A program made the position numbers and the translations under genes. From Bacteroidota bacterium (GTDB lineage: Bacteria > Bacteroidota > Bacteroidia > Chitinophagales > Chitinophagaceae), in assembly GCA_013286315.1 (NCBI GenBank), contig JABDFX010000008.1:1-64000 (forward strand): 64,000 bases of DNA, given 5' to 3'. Below the pieces are notes generated by a model. That model did not search any database and was not told the DNA's origin. It was given only the letters and a program-made list of their open reading frames with translations. This document shows, in pieces, positions 1-9,569 of the stretch. The stretch's first letter is position 1; each line of letters starts with the position of its first letter.

Positions 1-254
1 TTTCCAATGCTGACATGGGGGGCAGGCACAGAAAGAAGCCAGTTCGGACAAATATCATGTGTGGCTTTCAACATAAATGCAGCGATCTGATTCAGAACTT
101 GTCCTTTATAAGGTATGAGACGGGGAAGAATCACGTCGAATGCTGAAATGCGGTCTGAGGCGATCATGATCAGCAAGCCATTATTTAAACTGTATACATC
201 ACGAACTTTTCCTCTGTAAAATCCCGTTTGATCCGCGAAATGGTATGCCGTCAT
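1..254 (-). CDS. purC: Phosphoribosylaminoimidazole-succinocarboxamide synthase, N-terminal part (runs off window edge)
   Basis: Reverse-strand translation from ATG at 254: [60 protein letters not shown]..., the classic SAICAR synthase N-terminus ([15 protein letters not shown], KGxVLNQ). Not in ORF track because truncated. Confidence 0.9.
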   Translation of the reverse strand, partial: MTAYHFADQTGFYRGKVRDVYSLNNGLLIMIASDRISAFDVILPRLIPYKGQVLNQIAAFMLKATHDICPNWLLSVPAPHVSIG

Positions 255-282
255 TTTGCAATTTTGGGTACAAAGATTAGGT

Positions 283-355
283 AAAAACTAAAAAGTAAAA
301 ATTTAAAAGTAAAGGAGGAAAAGATCATTTTCCTTTTTATTTTTTACTTTTTAAA
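283..355. repeat. A/T-rich imperfect inverted repeat of short words (AAAAGTAAA...GGAGGAAAA / TTTTCC...TTTTTTACTTTTT) between divergent purC and TonB receptor
   Basis: Left arm AAAAACTAAAAAGTAAAAATTTAAAAGTAAAGGAGGAAAA; right arm TTTTCCTTTTTATTTTTTACTTTTTAAA is approximately its reverse complement. Confidence 0.6.
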
Positions 356-404
356 AAGATAGTACATATTTGTATCGGGAAATTCAATAAACTAACTACT
401 TGCC

Positions 405-3155
405 ATGAAAACATTTACACGTGCTTTTTTTATATGCCATATTGTATTCCTGTCTCTTGGTAATTCCTTCGCCCAAACGCAAATCATAACGGGTAAAATC
501 AATAATGGAGACAACAAAGAACCCGTTCCGGCCGCTTCTGTTTTGATCAAAGGAGGAACCAGGGGAACATTTACTGACAACCATGGGAATTTCAAACTTA
601 CGGTCCAGTCTTTTCCAGTCACATTGATCATTTCATCGGTTGGATACGAAACGCAGGAATTCCAGGTGGTATCTGCCTCCACTGTTATTTCCATTGATTT
701 GAAACCCGCTTCCATTATGGGTACGGAAGTGGTGGTATCCGCAACGCGCTCACAGATACGAAGCCTTGAATCACCTGTCTCCATCGAACGCATGAGTTCA
801 TCCTATATCCGCGAAGTACCTGCGCCTTCTTTTTATGATGCCATCGCCAATTTGAAAGGGGTGGATGTGGTCACTTCATCTATTCTGTTTAAAACCATGG
901 GAACCCGCGGATTTAACGGCTCGGGAAATGTCCGGATGAACCAGCTGGTGGATGGAATGGATAACCAGGCACCGGGATTGAATTTTGCCGTGGGTAATAT
1001 CGTTGGTTTGAATGAACTGGATGTGGATAATGTGGAATTATTACCAGGTGCGTCATCTGCCTTGTATGGATCCGGCGGCATGACGGGTACGATATTGATG
1101 ACCAGCAAGGATCCCTATAAATACCAGGGTTTAAGCGCCATCGTTAAATACGGCCGGAATCATATCAGCGATCCCAGTACGAGTGCAGCTCCATATTATG
1201 ACGTCATGTTACGATACGCGCAATCCTTTAATAAATTTGCATTCCGAATTTCAGGGGAATACACGAAGGCGAAAGACTGGACGGCGACCAATTACAGCAA
1301 TTACTCACCGTATCAGGGTACCCCCATTGCCGGCGACAGGAGTTTACCGAATTATAATGGAGTGAATGTATACGGAGATGAAAGTCCTTTTTTCACAGTA
1401 TACAATGGACTACAAAGTGCAGCTAATCAGTATCAACAGGCGGGAGATCCTGTAACAGCTGCCAAGCTGAGGGGCATCGCTGCGTTAACTCCGGTAAATT
1501 CAAGCGTAACAAGAACCGGATACAGTGAAGATTCACTAACAAATTATAATGCTTATAATTTAAAAGTTTCGGCCGGTTTATATTATAAGGTCAGCGACAA
1601 CACGACGGTAAGCCTGACTGGAAATTTCGGAGAGACGAATACAATCTATACAGGAACCGACCGCTTTAGTTTAGTCGACACAAAAATCGGACAGTATAAG
1701 GCTGAAGTAACCGGTAAGAATTTTTATGCAAGGGCCTATACAACGCAGGAAGATGCGGGCAATTCCTACGACATGGTAGCAGCTGCTACGCTTCTCAATG
1801 AATCGTACGCGCCTACCGCAACAGTATGGGCACCCACTTATATCGGAACCTATGCACAGGCATTTGGGGCGGCACTTGCACTTGGAGAAACACCTGCCCA
1901 GGCCTATGTGAGTGCCAGTGCAGCTGCGAGATTCAATGCAGATAAAGGCAGGTATCAGCCGGGAACAGTCCCGTTCAACAATGCATTGGATTCACTGAAG
2001 AAACTGGCAATTCCTGCGGGTGCAAAATTCAATGATAAGACAAACCTGTATGTCGCGGAAGGCATGTATAATTTTTCTGATCTGATCAAATGGGCCGACA
2101 TCAGCATCGGTGTTGCTACCAAAGAATATGTGTTGAATTCCCATGGGACGATCTTCGCGGATACAGCCGGTGTGATCAATATCAACGAGACAGGTGGTTT
2201 TGCCCAGATTCAAAAAGGATTTTTTGAAGATTACCTGAAAATAACTGTGGCAGGCCGGTACGATAAGAATTCCAATTTCAAAGGAAGATTCACACCGAGA
2301 ATTACAGCCGTATATGAAGTGGCCAAAGATAACTATATCCGTGCCTCATATCAGACGGCTTATCGTTTTCCTTCTACGCAGAATCAATATATCAACCTGC
2401 AGACGGGTTCCGCGAGACTGATCGGCGGTCTGCCACAATTTATTTCCTACTATGGTTTAACAACTAATACGTATGACACGGCAGAGCTTGGAAATTATGC
2501 GAGAACCGGCACACCGCCAACACAATATCAATTCAAAGAATTCAAACCTGAAACCGTGGCTTCCTGGGAATTGGGATACAAGGGGATTATCGCAAATAAA
2601 TTATTCATAGATGTTTATGGTTTCTATGCGCAGTACACAGATTTTATCGGGCTGACCGTGCTGGTTAAAAACCCGTTGACCCAAGGACAAAATGCATTGA
2701 ACACTTTCGGCATATATACAAACAGCAGTAATAAGGTGAATACGGTTGGCGCCGGTATCGGTCTACAATATACATTGCCGAAAGGATTTTTTGTGGGTGG
2801 TAATCTTGCGTACAATGATATATCCAATAATGATGCGAATGTGCTGACGCAATTTAATACACCGAAAATCAAGTACAATATTTCTGTCGGAAACTACACG
2901 ATCAAAAAAGTTTTTGGCTTCAACCTGACCTATCACTGGCAGGATAGCTATTTATATGAATCATCATTCATTTCCGGTACTACACCATCCTTCGGCGCAC
3001 TGGATGCACAAATCAGCATGAAACTTCCAAAATTGCAGAACAGTATGATCAAGATCGGCGCTACGAACCTGTTGAATAAATATTATTCCGATGCGATCGG
3101 TAATTCACAGATCGGAGGATTGTACTACGTGAGTATTGGTTACAACGTCTTCTAG
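405..3155 (+). CDS. TonB-dependent outer-membrane receptor with N-terminal carboxypeptidase-regulatory-like domain
   Basis: Signal peptide; ITGKINNGDNKEPVPAASVLIKGGTRGTFTDNHGNFKL (CarboxypepD_reg-like), plug (LKGVDVVTSS...RGFNGSGNVRMNQLVDGMDNQ), C-terminal barrel ending in F. Confidence 0.9.
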   Translation: MKTFTRAFFICHIVFLSLGNSFAQTQIITGKINNGDNKEPVPAASVLIKGGTRGTFTDNHGNFKLTVQSFPVTLIISSVGYETQEFQVVSASTVISIDLKPASIMGTEVVVSATRSQIRSLESPVSIERMSSSYIREVPAPSFYDAIANLKGVDVVTSSILFKTMGTRGFNGSGNVRMNQLVDGMDNQAPGLNFAVGNIVGLNELDVDNVELLPGASSALYGSGGMTGTILMTSKDPYKYQGLSAIVKYGRNHISDPSTSAAPYYDVMLRYAQSFNKFAFRISGEYTKAKDWTATNYSNYSPYQGTPIAGDRSLPNYNGVNVYGDESPFFTVYNGLQSAANQYQQAGDPVTAAKLRGIAALTPVNSSVTRTGYSEDSLTNYNAYNLKVSAGLYYKVSDNTTVSLTGNFGETNTIYTGTDRFSLVDTKIGQYKAEVTGKNFYARAYTTQEDAGNSYDMVAAATLLNESYAPTATVWAPTYIGTYAQAFGAALALGETPAQAYVSASAAARFNADKGRYQPGTVPFNNALDSLKKLAIPAGAKFNDKTNLYVAEGMYNFSDLIKWADISIGVATKEYVLNSHGTIFADTAGVININETGGFAQIQKGFFEDYLKITVAGRYDKNSNFKGRFTPRITAVYEVAKDNYIRASYQTAYRFPSTQNQYINLQTGSARLIGGLPQFISYYGLTTNTYDTAELGNYARTGTPPTQYQFKEFKPETVASWELGYKGIIANKLFIDVYGFYAQYTDFIGLTVLVKNPLTQGQNALNTFGIYTNSSNKVNTVGAGIGLQYTLPKGFFVGGNLAYNDISNNDANVLTQFNTPKIKYNISVGNYTIKKVFGFNLTYHWQDSYLYESSFISGTTPSFGALDAQISMKLPKLQNSMIKIGATNLLNKYYSDAIGNSQIGGLYYVSIGYNVF

Positions 3156-3158
3156 TGT

Positions 3159-3261
3159 GGAAGTATGGAAGAATGGAAGTTTGGAAGTATGGAAGAATGG
3201 AAGTATCTGAAACTAATTAACTATTACTTCCAAACTTCCATACTTCCATTCTTCCATACTT
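3159..3261. repeat. Tandem octamer (GGAAGNNT) array folded into an inverted repeat between convergent genes
   Basis: GGAAGTAT GGAAGAAT GGAAGTTT GGAAGTAT GGAAGAAT GGAAGTAT, 19-nt spacer, then ACTTCC AAACTTCC ATACTTCC ATTCTTCC ATACTT (reverse complement words). Confidence 0.9.
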
Positions 3262-3274
3262 GTGATAAGTGGGG

Positions 3275-4375
3275 CTAAACATTGAAACGAAAGTGCATAA
3301 CGTCCCCGTCCTTTACGACATAGTCCTTTCCTTCAATCCTGAGTTTCCCTGCTTCGCGGCAGGCTGCTTCGGATTTATATTTTATGAAGTCATCATAGGC
3401 GATTACTTCGGCTTTGATAAATCCTTTTTCAAAATCGGTATGAATAACAGAAGCTGCCTGCGGGGCTTTCCATCCTTTTTGAATGGTCCACGCCCTGACT
3501 TCCTGCACACCGGCCGTGAAATAAGTTTGCAAGGTTAACAGGGCATAAGTACTCCTGATCAGTTTATTCAAAGCGGGTTCCTTCATTTTATATTCTTCCA
3601 TGAACATGGCTTTGTCATCTGCATTCTCAAGTTCTGCGATTTGCTGTTCAATGGAATTATTCATTACGATCACCTGAGCATGTTCAGCTTCCGCGGCTTT
3701 TTTCAGCGCCTCGGAATATTTATTTCCGGTATGCATCGATTCCTCGTCCACATTGGCGACGTATAAAACGGGTTTGTCTGTTAATAAAAACAGATCCGCG
3801 ATGGCCGTCTTGTCATTTTTATCCAGGTGAAGCTCACGGATATTTTTTCCTTTTTCAAGATACTCCTTACAACGTTTAAGCACTTCAAATTCCAATTTCT
3901 GTTTAGGGTCTGCTGTTCTGAGTAATTTTTCAGCTTTCTGATATTTTCTTTCTACCCCATCCAGATCTTTCAGTTGAAGCTCCGTATCTATAATTTCTTT
4001 ATCGCTGACGGGATTGATGGCCCCCTCATCGCGAAGGATATTTTCATCTTCGAAACAACGGATCACGTGGACGATAGCGTCTACCTCGCGTATATTGGCC
4101 AGGAATTTATTTCCCAGACCCTCACCTTTGCTGGCTCCTTTTACGAGTCCCGCAATGTCTACGATTTCAATCTGGGTTGGTACGATTCGATCGGGATGCA
4201 CCAGCGCCGCCAGTTTATCCAGTCTTTCGTCCGGCACATCCACAAGCCCGATATTGGGTTCAATCGTACAAAACCGGTAATTGCTTGCCTGGGCTTTTGC
4301 ACTGGTACTGACCGCATTAAACAACGTGGATTTTCCTACATTCGGTAACCCTACGATGCCTGCCTTTAAAGCCAT
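3275..4375 (-). CDS. ychF: Redox-regulated ATPase YchF (OBG-family GTPase-like)
   Basis: MALKAGIVGLPNVGKSTLFNAVS...NYRFCTIEPNIGLVDVPDERL; 366 aa; C-terminal TGS-like domain (LQTYFTAGVQEVRAWTIQKG...YVVKDGDVMHFRFNV). Confidence 0.97.
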   Translation of the reverse strand: MALKAGIVGLPNVGKSTLFNAVSTSAKAQASNYRFCTIEPNIGLVDVPDERLDKLAALVHPDRIVPTQIEIVDIAGLVKGASKGEGLGNKFLANIREVDAIVHVIRCFEDENILRDEGAINPVSDKEIIDTELQLKDLDGVERKYQKAEKLLRTADPKQKLEFEVLKRCKEYLEKGKNIRELHLDKNDKTAIADLFLLTDKPVLYVANVDEESMHTGNKYSEALKKAAEAEHAQVIVMNNSIEQQIAELENADDKAMFMEEYKMKEPALNKLIRSTYALLTLQTYFTAGVQEVRAWTIQKGWKAPQAASVIHTDFEKGFIKAEVIAYDDFIKYKSEAACREAGKLRIEGKDYVVKDGDVMHFRFNV

Positions 4376-4484
4376 AGAAAATAAAATTTATTGATTCAGA
4401 ATACCCGTGTTTTTGCGCCCGCAAAGATAGAAGTATTTGAGGGATCGTTATTTAATTACTTATATTCAACCCATAATTCCGGCT

Positions 4485-5717
4485 ATGGCCCTCAATCTGA
4501 TCTGGATCATTTTTTTTCTGATAGCATTCATTACGGCACTTGTGCGGCTGATTTTTTTCGGGGATACGGAGATATTCAAAACAATTATCGATGGGGTTTT
4601 TGATTCCGCGGGTACGAGTGTACAAATAGCCATCGGACTGATTGGTGTACTGGCAATGTTTCTGGGATTCTTAAATATCGGAGAGAAGGCTGGCGCCATC
4701 AATTTTCTGTCCCGCATTATAGGTCCTTTTTTCAGTAAACTTTTTCCGGAGGTTCCGAAAAATCATCCTTCGATGGGACATATGGTAATGAATTTTTCTG
4801 CGAACCTGCTGGGTCTTGATAATGCCGCTACTCCGTTTGGTCTAAAAGCCATGAAAAGCCTGCAGGAGCTGAATCCTGTTAAAGATCAGGCTTCCAATGC
4901 GCAGATCATGTTCATGGTACTGCATGCCTCGGGACTCACGATCATTCCGGTGAGTATTATTGCCCAGCGTGCCATTCTCAAGTCGAACGACCCCACGAGC
5001 ATTTTTATTCCCTGTATGATTGTCACTTTTGTTGCGACCGTGGTGGCCCTTACGGTGGTTGCAATCAAACAAAAGATCAATTTATTCCAGCCCGTGATTT
5101 TGTTATGGGTGGGAGGCATCTCTGTATTAATCGGCGCGCTCGTGTATTTTTTGCACCTGCACAGTAATTATATTGATCCTTTTTCAAAGATATTCAGCAA
5201 TGGCCTGATCCTTTTATTGTTTGTGATATTTATCATCGGGGGCCTGGTGCGGCGTATCAATGTATATGAATCTTTCATAGAAGGTGCCAAGCAGGGTTTC
5301 CAGGTGGCTGTTACGGTGATTCCTTACCTGGTGGCGATGCTTGTTGCCATCAGCGTGATTCGAAGTTGCGGCGTGCTCGATTTTATTACCGGTGGAATAG
5401 GATCTTTCTTTCATCTGCTCGGTATCAATAATGATTTTGTTCCGGCATTACCGACAGCCCTGATGCGTCCCTTGAGCGGAGCTGCCGGTCGGGGTATGAT
5501 GATTACTGCAATGCAGCAGTACGGACCTGATTCCTTTATTGGAAAACTTTCCTGTATTTTCCAGGGAACCACGGATTCAACATTTTATATCGTGGCATTA
5601 TATTTTGGTTCTATTGGTATCAGCAAGACCCGCTATACGATACCAGTTTCATTACTGGCAGATTTGTCGGCGATTATAACGGCGATTTTGATATCGTATA
5701 TATTCTTTGTGCATTGA
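4485..5717 (+). CDS. Fused SpmA/SpmB-like nucleoside-recognition (Gate) domain membrane protein
   Basis: MALNLIWIIFFLIAFITALVRLIFFGDTEIFK...FDSAGTSVQIAIGLIGVLAMFLGFLNIGEKAG...; two Gate-like halves. Longer start at 4437 possible. Confidence 0.85.
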   Translation: MALNLIWIIFFLIAFITALVRLIFFGDTEIFKTIIDGVFDSAGTSVQIAIGLIGVLAMFLGFLNIGEKAGAINFLSRIIGPFFSKLFPEVPKNHPSMGHMVMNFSANLLGLDNAATPFGLKAMKSLQELNPVKDQASNAQIMFMVLHASGLTIIPVSIIAQRAILKSNDPTSIFIPCMIVTFVATVVALTVVAIKQKINLFQPVILLWVGGISVLIGALVYFLHLHSNYIDPFSKIFSNGLILLLFVIFIIGGLVRRINVYESFIEGAKQGFQVAVTVIPYLVAMLVAISVIRSCGVLDFITGGIGSFFHLLGINNDFVPALPTALMRPLSGAAGRGMMITAMQQYGPDSFIGKLSCIFQGTTDSTFYIVALYFGSIGISKTRYTIPVSLLADLSAIITAILISYIFFVH

Positions 5718-5719
5718 GA

Positions 5720-5784
5720 GGGGCGGGATGCAGGAGGCGGGAGGGGTGAAGTACCTCAACCTTCTAGCCTCCCGCTTCCGGCTT
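5720..5784. repeat. G-rich word repeat / imperfect inverted repeat at convergent junction
   Basis: GGGCGGGATGCAGGAGGCGGGAGGGG ... CCTCCCGCTTCCGGC; 11/12 match of GGAGGCGGGAGG to the reverse complement of CCTCCCGCTTCC. Confidence 0.55.
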
Positions 5785-7407
5785 GATTGGGTTTTCAAAC
5801 AGCTCAAATTTCGATTTCGGTCTTCGCTCGTCGAGCCATTTGAAATTACGGAGTTTCATTTCATCGAGGTTTACTTTTTTGATCGGGTACATGATGCCGT
5901 CGGCATCCTGGCGGAGAACCACTTTGTTCAACTGTTTATTGAGAAAGATCATATCGATGACATCTGCTTTATTCACCCGGTTGACCCCAACAAAGGCCGC
6001 ACTGTCATCCTTTATATAATAAACAGCTTCGGCACTTCCCTTACTTCGCATATAGTCTATGACACCGTCCTTAAAATATCCGTTCAGCGTATTGCCTTTA
6101 ATCTGATTAAACATATTCGTATAGGCTTTTCCAACCACCAGGCTGTTTTCGAAAACATATAGCCGGTCAGGTTTTTTATTTTTTGTATATAGAAACATCG
6201 TGTCACCGGTAACCTGAAACCCACCAGCCCAGGCAATGGGGTTTGTGTATAATCGGAAAATGGAATCGAGTCCGGAATAATAACAACTATCAGCCACAGC
6301 CTGCAGGGAGTCTGAAAAAATTCTTACATGATGATAGATTTGTAAATAACGGAGGCTGCTGTCGTGCGGATTTTTTGCACTGCGAACGATTTCCGAACCC
6401 TGTACCGAATCGGGCCTGTTTAAAACAGAGTCAGGAATTCGTGCTGAATAAACTGTGTCACCCGTTATATAGATCGAATCCTTATCCTGTTTTAAAATGA
6501 TCAGGGGATTCTGTGTGGCAAAAAAAGTATTCGCTTTACTGTTCGCAATCATCAGATTTGAAATCAGGGTCAGGTTTTGAACCGTATCCCTGAAAACGGC
6601 ATGTCCACGAGCGAGACTCAGGCCGGTGCTGTCATCAAAACGAATATCATCGGCCGTGATCGTTTCCGCTTTATCTGTTATCGTTGGACGTTTTCCAAAC
6701 TGCGCCCGGTGATTTTTCAAATCATAATATCCCTCCTTTGTTCTGATGGTCCTGCCCGTACTGTCGATGATATACGTACTGGTAATAAAAGTTGCCAGCT
6801 GGTTTTCAGAGTTATAAAGTAATGAATCTGCCGTCAAATCATAAGCGGGATCCTTCAGTTTGACGTTCTTCTTAAAATAAATATCCTTGGTTGCTTCATA
6901 GTAGGTCCCTTCCTTACTGGTGACAACCGTATTTTTATTGATCACCTTCCCGCCATTATAATAATCCCCGATATGCTGATTCATATCATAATGCAATTCG
7001 TCGGTTGTTAAAGTGCCTTTCCCGTCTTTCAACACAACATTTTTCTGAAAAATAATCTGCTTCGTGTCAACAAAATATCTCATGTAATCCGAATAGATAT
7101 CTGTTGAATCCTTGTCGTTGATATGCACATGGCCGAAGGCTTCGATCGTGTTATCCTTATGGTTCATTGCGAGACTATCGGTATAAAACAATGTTTTGTC
7201 ACTCTGCAGTTTTACATGACCGAACAAAGATTGAATATCAACAGAATCCTTTTGCACCTGACGAAGCGTATCAGAGTGCCATATATAAATGGTTTGCGTG
7301 CTGTCGCTGGTTTTGGACTTGAAAGCAACAGCAATCTGCGCAAAGGATTGAAATCCTGACATGCACAATATCAGTAAGGCCAGAAAATGGGCCGGTTTTT
7401 TCATCAC
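5764..7407 (-). CDS. OstA/LptA-like LPS-export-associated protein
   Basis: Signal peptide; repeated OstA-like beta strands (VKLQSDKTLFYTDSLAMNHKDNTIEAFGHVHINDKDSTDIYSDYMRYF...); 547 aa; coupled with the MCE gene by a 4-bp overlap. Confidence 0.85.
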   Translation of the reverse strand: MMKKPAHFLALLILCMSGFQSFAQIAVAFKSKTSDSTQTIYIWHSDTLRQVQKDSVDIQSLFGHVKLQSDKTLFYTDSLAMNHKDNTIEAFGHVHINDKDSTDIYSDYMRYFVDTKQIIFQKNVVLKDGKGTLTTDELHYDMNQHIGDYYNGGKVINKNTVVTSKEGTYYEATKDIYFKKNVKLKDPAYDLTADSLLYNSENQLATFITSTYIIDSTGRTIRTKEGYYDLKNHRAQFGKRPTITDKAETITADDIRFDDSTGLSLARGHAVFRDTVQNLTLISNLMIANSKANTFFATQNPLIILKQDKDSIYITGDTVYSARIPDSVLNRPDSVQGSEIVRSAKNPHDSSLRYLQIYHHVRIFSDSLQAVADSCYYSGLDSIFRLYTNPIAWAGGFQVTGDTMFLYTKNKKPDRLYVFENSLVVGKAYTNMFNQIKGNTLNGYFKDGVIDYMRSKGSAEAVYYIKDDSAAFVGVNRVNKADVIDMIFLNKQLNKVVLRQDADGIMYPIKKVNLDEMKLRNFKWLDERRPKSKFELFENPIKPEAGG

Positions 7408-8405
7408 TTCTTGGTTGGCGGATTGGAATTGGCGCTGCTGTCATTCAGGGGGGCCATCAGGGGTCCTTTTTTATCCTTGCTTCCGAAAACAGAAATGTTG
7501 ACATAACGTTTCGGATGCATTCGCAGGTCGTCCAGTAAAATATTCAGACTCCGCGTTGTGCTTTCCAGGTTGAGGTAAAGTTTTTTGTCATTTATGAGTA
7601 AGCCGAGTGTACCATTCGGACTGTTCACTTTGTTTAATGCATCCCTTAGTGAATTCATCGCATTCTGCGCGCTGGCCAGGGTCTCATCTATTTGCGCATT
7701 GGCCAGTTTATTGGTCGTTTTTTCGAGATTGTCGAGGGTACCGGTAATCCGTTGATTATTGCTGGCCAGGTTGTTGGTGAAACTGTCCAGGTGTATCATT
7801 GTATGAGCGAGTGCACTGGTCCGGTCGTTCAGCATAATCTGAAGCGAGACTGATGATTTGGCCAGGTTGCTGATGATCGCAGCGAAATTATTTTTTACTT
7901 CCGGGTTAAACATCGTTGTTATCTGCAGGATCAGCGAATCCAGGGAACTCAGCGTTTTGTTGAGGCTCTTCATGACCGGCGCAAGCCTGCCCTGAACTTC
8001 CGACAGAATGCTGCCCTGATCTACAGTCTGCAGTGTATCGCCATCCTGTAACATCTCCGTGGCATCTCCCTTGTTGATAACAATATTTGAGGAACTGATC
8101 AGTGCTGATTTAATAACCGCAGCAGAGTTTTTTGGAATGTTTACATCCTGCTTCATACTGATGGTGACCAGGATACCGTCAATATTTGGATCCGTTGCCT
8201 TTATGGCGTATACACTGCCCACATTTAATCCTTTGATACTAACAGAATTTGATAATTCAAGACCATCCACGTTTTTGAACACGGCGTAAATTTTCTTGCT
8301 ATGTGAAAAAAGATCTTTTCCCTTCAGAAAATTAAATCCCAGGATGAGCAGCACGATGGCAACCGACGTTAGTGCACCAATTTTTGTTTCGTTCGTAATT
8401 TTCAT
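7404..8405 (-). CDS. MlaD/MCE-family protein (lipid ABC transporter substrate-binding component)
   Basis: MKITNETKIGALTSVAIVLLILGFNFLKGKDLFSHSKKIYAVFKNVDGLELSNSVSIKGLNVGSVYAI; MCE domain after one TM helix. Confidence 0.93.
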   Translation of the reverse strand: MKITNETKIGALTSVAIVLLILGFNFLKGKDLFSHSKKIYAVFKNVDGLELSNSVSIKGLNVGSVYAIKATDPNIDGILVTISMKQDVNIPKNSAAVIKSALISSSNIVINKGDATEMLQDGDTLQTVDQGSILSEVQGRLAPVMKSLNKTLSSLDSLILQITTMFNPEVKNNFAAIISNLAKSSVSLQIMLNDRTSALAHTMIHLDSFTNNLASNNQRITGTLDNLEKTTNKLANAQIDETLASAQNAMNSLRDALNKVNSPNGTLGLLINDKKLYLNLESTTRSLNILLDDLRMHPKRYVNISVFGSKDKKGPLMAPLNDSSANSNPPTKK

Positions 8406-8498
8406 TCGCAGTTTTGTTTAAAATAGCCGCCGCCAACATCTTTTATGCTCTACAAACCTAAGGAAAAAGATCGTTCCCCGTTGAGGATCTCTACTCCT

Positions 8499-9491
8499 TT
8501 ATTGGCGAATGGAATCCTGTGCCGACGCCGGAGGAACAGGAACATTGCCTTCAACCTGGTTTTTATAACGTTCCAGAGCATCAACAATATTCTCTACAAC
8601 TTCATCCTGTCCTTTATTACTGTTCAGATATTCTTCTTCCTCTTTATTACTTAAAAAACCCACTTCTATTAATACACTCGGCATACCGGTTGCCTGCAAC
8701 ACCTGGATACCCACGTCCCGTTGTTTAACGCCATAACTCTGTCTTCCTGCTGCCGCGAAAGATTCTTCCACCATGGTTGCGAAAAGGGCGCTGTTATCGA
8801 AATATTTTTTTTCATATAAAGTGGCGCGCATACGGGCCTCGGGAGATGTCAGGTCAAAAGCTTCTTCCGCTGCGGCACTACTGCTGCTGTCGGCAACATC
8901 CTCGCCACTTTCCTCGCGTTCATTGATTGCGTCGTTCTTATTTTCCTGCTTTCCTGCTTTCCAGATATATGTTTCCGTTCCAACGCGCGTATTCTTCACC
9001 CAATATGACTCATATATAGGTGCATTGATCCATTTCTTTCTTTTCTTTGAACCCTTACCAACATATACCAGCTTTTTTTTGTGCCCGATCACTCTTTTCT
9101 CATAATACCCACCGGCCGGCTGTCTGGTGGAATTGCAATGTATACTGATGAATAAATCTCCTTTGGCCTGATTTGCAATTTGTGCGCGGCCATGCAAATC
9201 ATCGTGCAGGTTGTCTGCATTGTTTACGCAGGCATCGGTTGTTCTGGTAAAAACAACTTTGGTATTGGGAAATCTTGCTTTGATAGCTTCTCCAAGTTTG
9301 AGGGAGATATCGAGCGTAACATCTTTCTCCGCAGAGATTAGTCCCCGGGTGCCGGGGTATAATCCACCATGACCCGGATCAATTACGATGGTGCGTAATT
9401 TAATTGCAGCCGGATGATTACCCGAATGAAAAGACGAAAAAATAAAAAAAATGAAAACAGAAATGAACAGGCCAAATAGTGTTCTCACCAT
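8499..9491 (-). CDS. N-acetylmuramoyl-L-alanine amidase (Amidase_3) with large internal insertion
   Basis: TIVIDPGHGGLYPGTRG...EKDVTLDISLKLGE...TRTTD...GDLFISIHCN...IQVLQATGMPSVLIEVGFLSNKEEEEYL. Confidence 0.95.
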   Translation of the reverse strand: MVRTLFGLFISVFIFFIFSSFHSGNHPAAIKLRTIVIDPGHGGLYPGTRGLISAEKDVTLDISLKLGEAIKARFPNTKVVFTRTTDACVNNADNLHDDLHGRAQIANQAKGDLFISIHCNSTRQPAGGYYEKRVIGHKKKLVYVGKGSKKRKKWINAPIYESYWVKNTRVGTETYIWKAGKQENKNDAINEREESGEDVADSSSSAAAEEAFDLTSPEARMRATLYEKKYFDNSALFATMVEESFAAAGRQSYGVKQRDVGIQVLQATGMPSVLIEVGFLSNKEEEEYLNSNKGQDEVVENIVDALERYKNQVEGNVPVPPASAQDSIRQ

Positions 9492-9547
9492 AGTTATCTT
9501 TTGACTGTCAAGATGTTAATCTTCTTAAATACTTAGATAGATACCCC

Positions 9548-9555
9548 TATTTTTG
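9548..9555 (+). promoter_or_regulatory. Possible Bacteroidota -7 element (TAnnTTTG) upstream of lptD
   Basis: TATTTTTG 15 bp before the 9570 start codon; no clear -33 element verified. Confidence 0.35.
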
Positions 9556-9569
9556 TACCATTGTAATGT

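Noticed and set aside
3159-3261. CRISPR-like array
   Set aside because: Units are contiguous 8-mers with no spacers, and there is an opposite-strand arm; no cas genes in window.
5707-6162. 151-aa plus-strand ORF overlapping the OstA-like gene
   Set aside because: Antisense to the OstA-like protein and begins inside the junction repeat; no domain.
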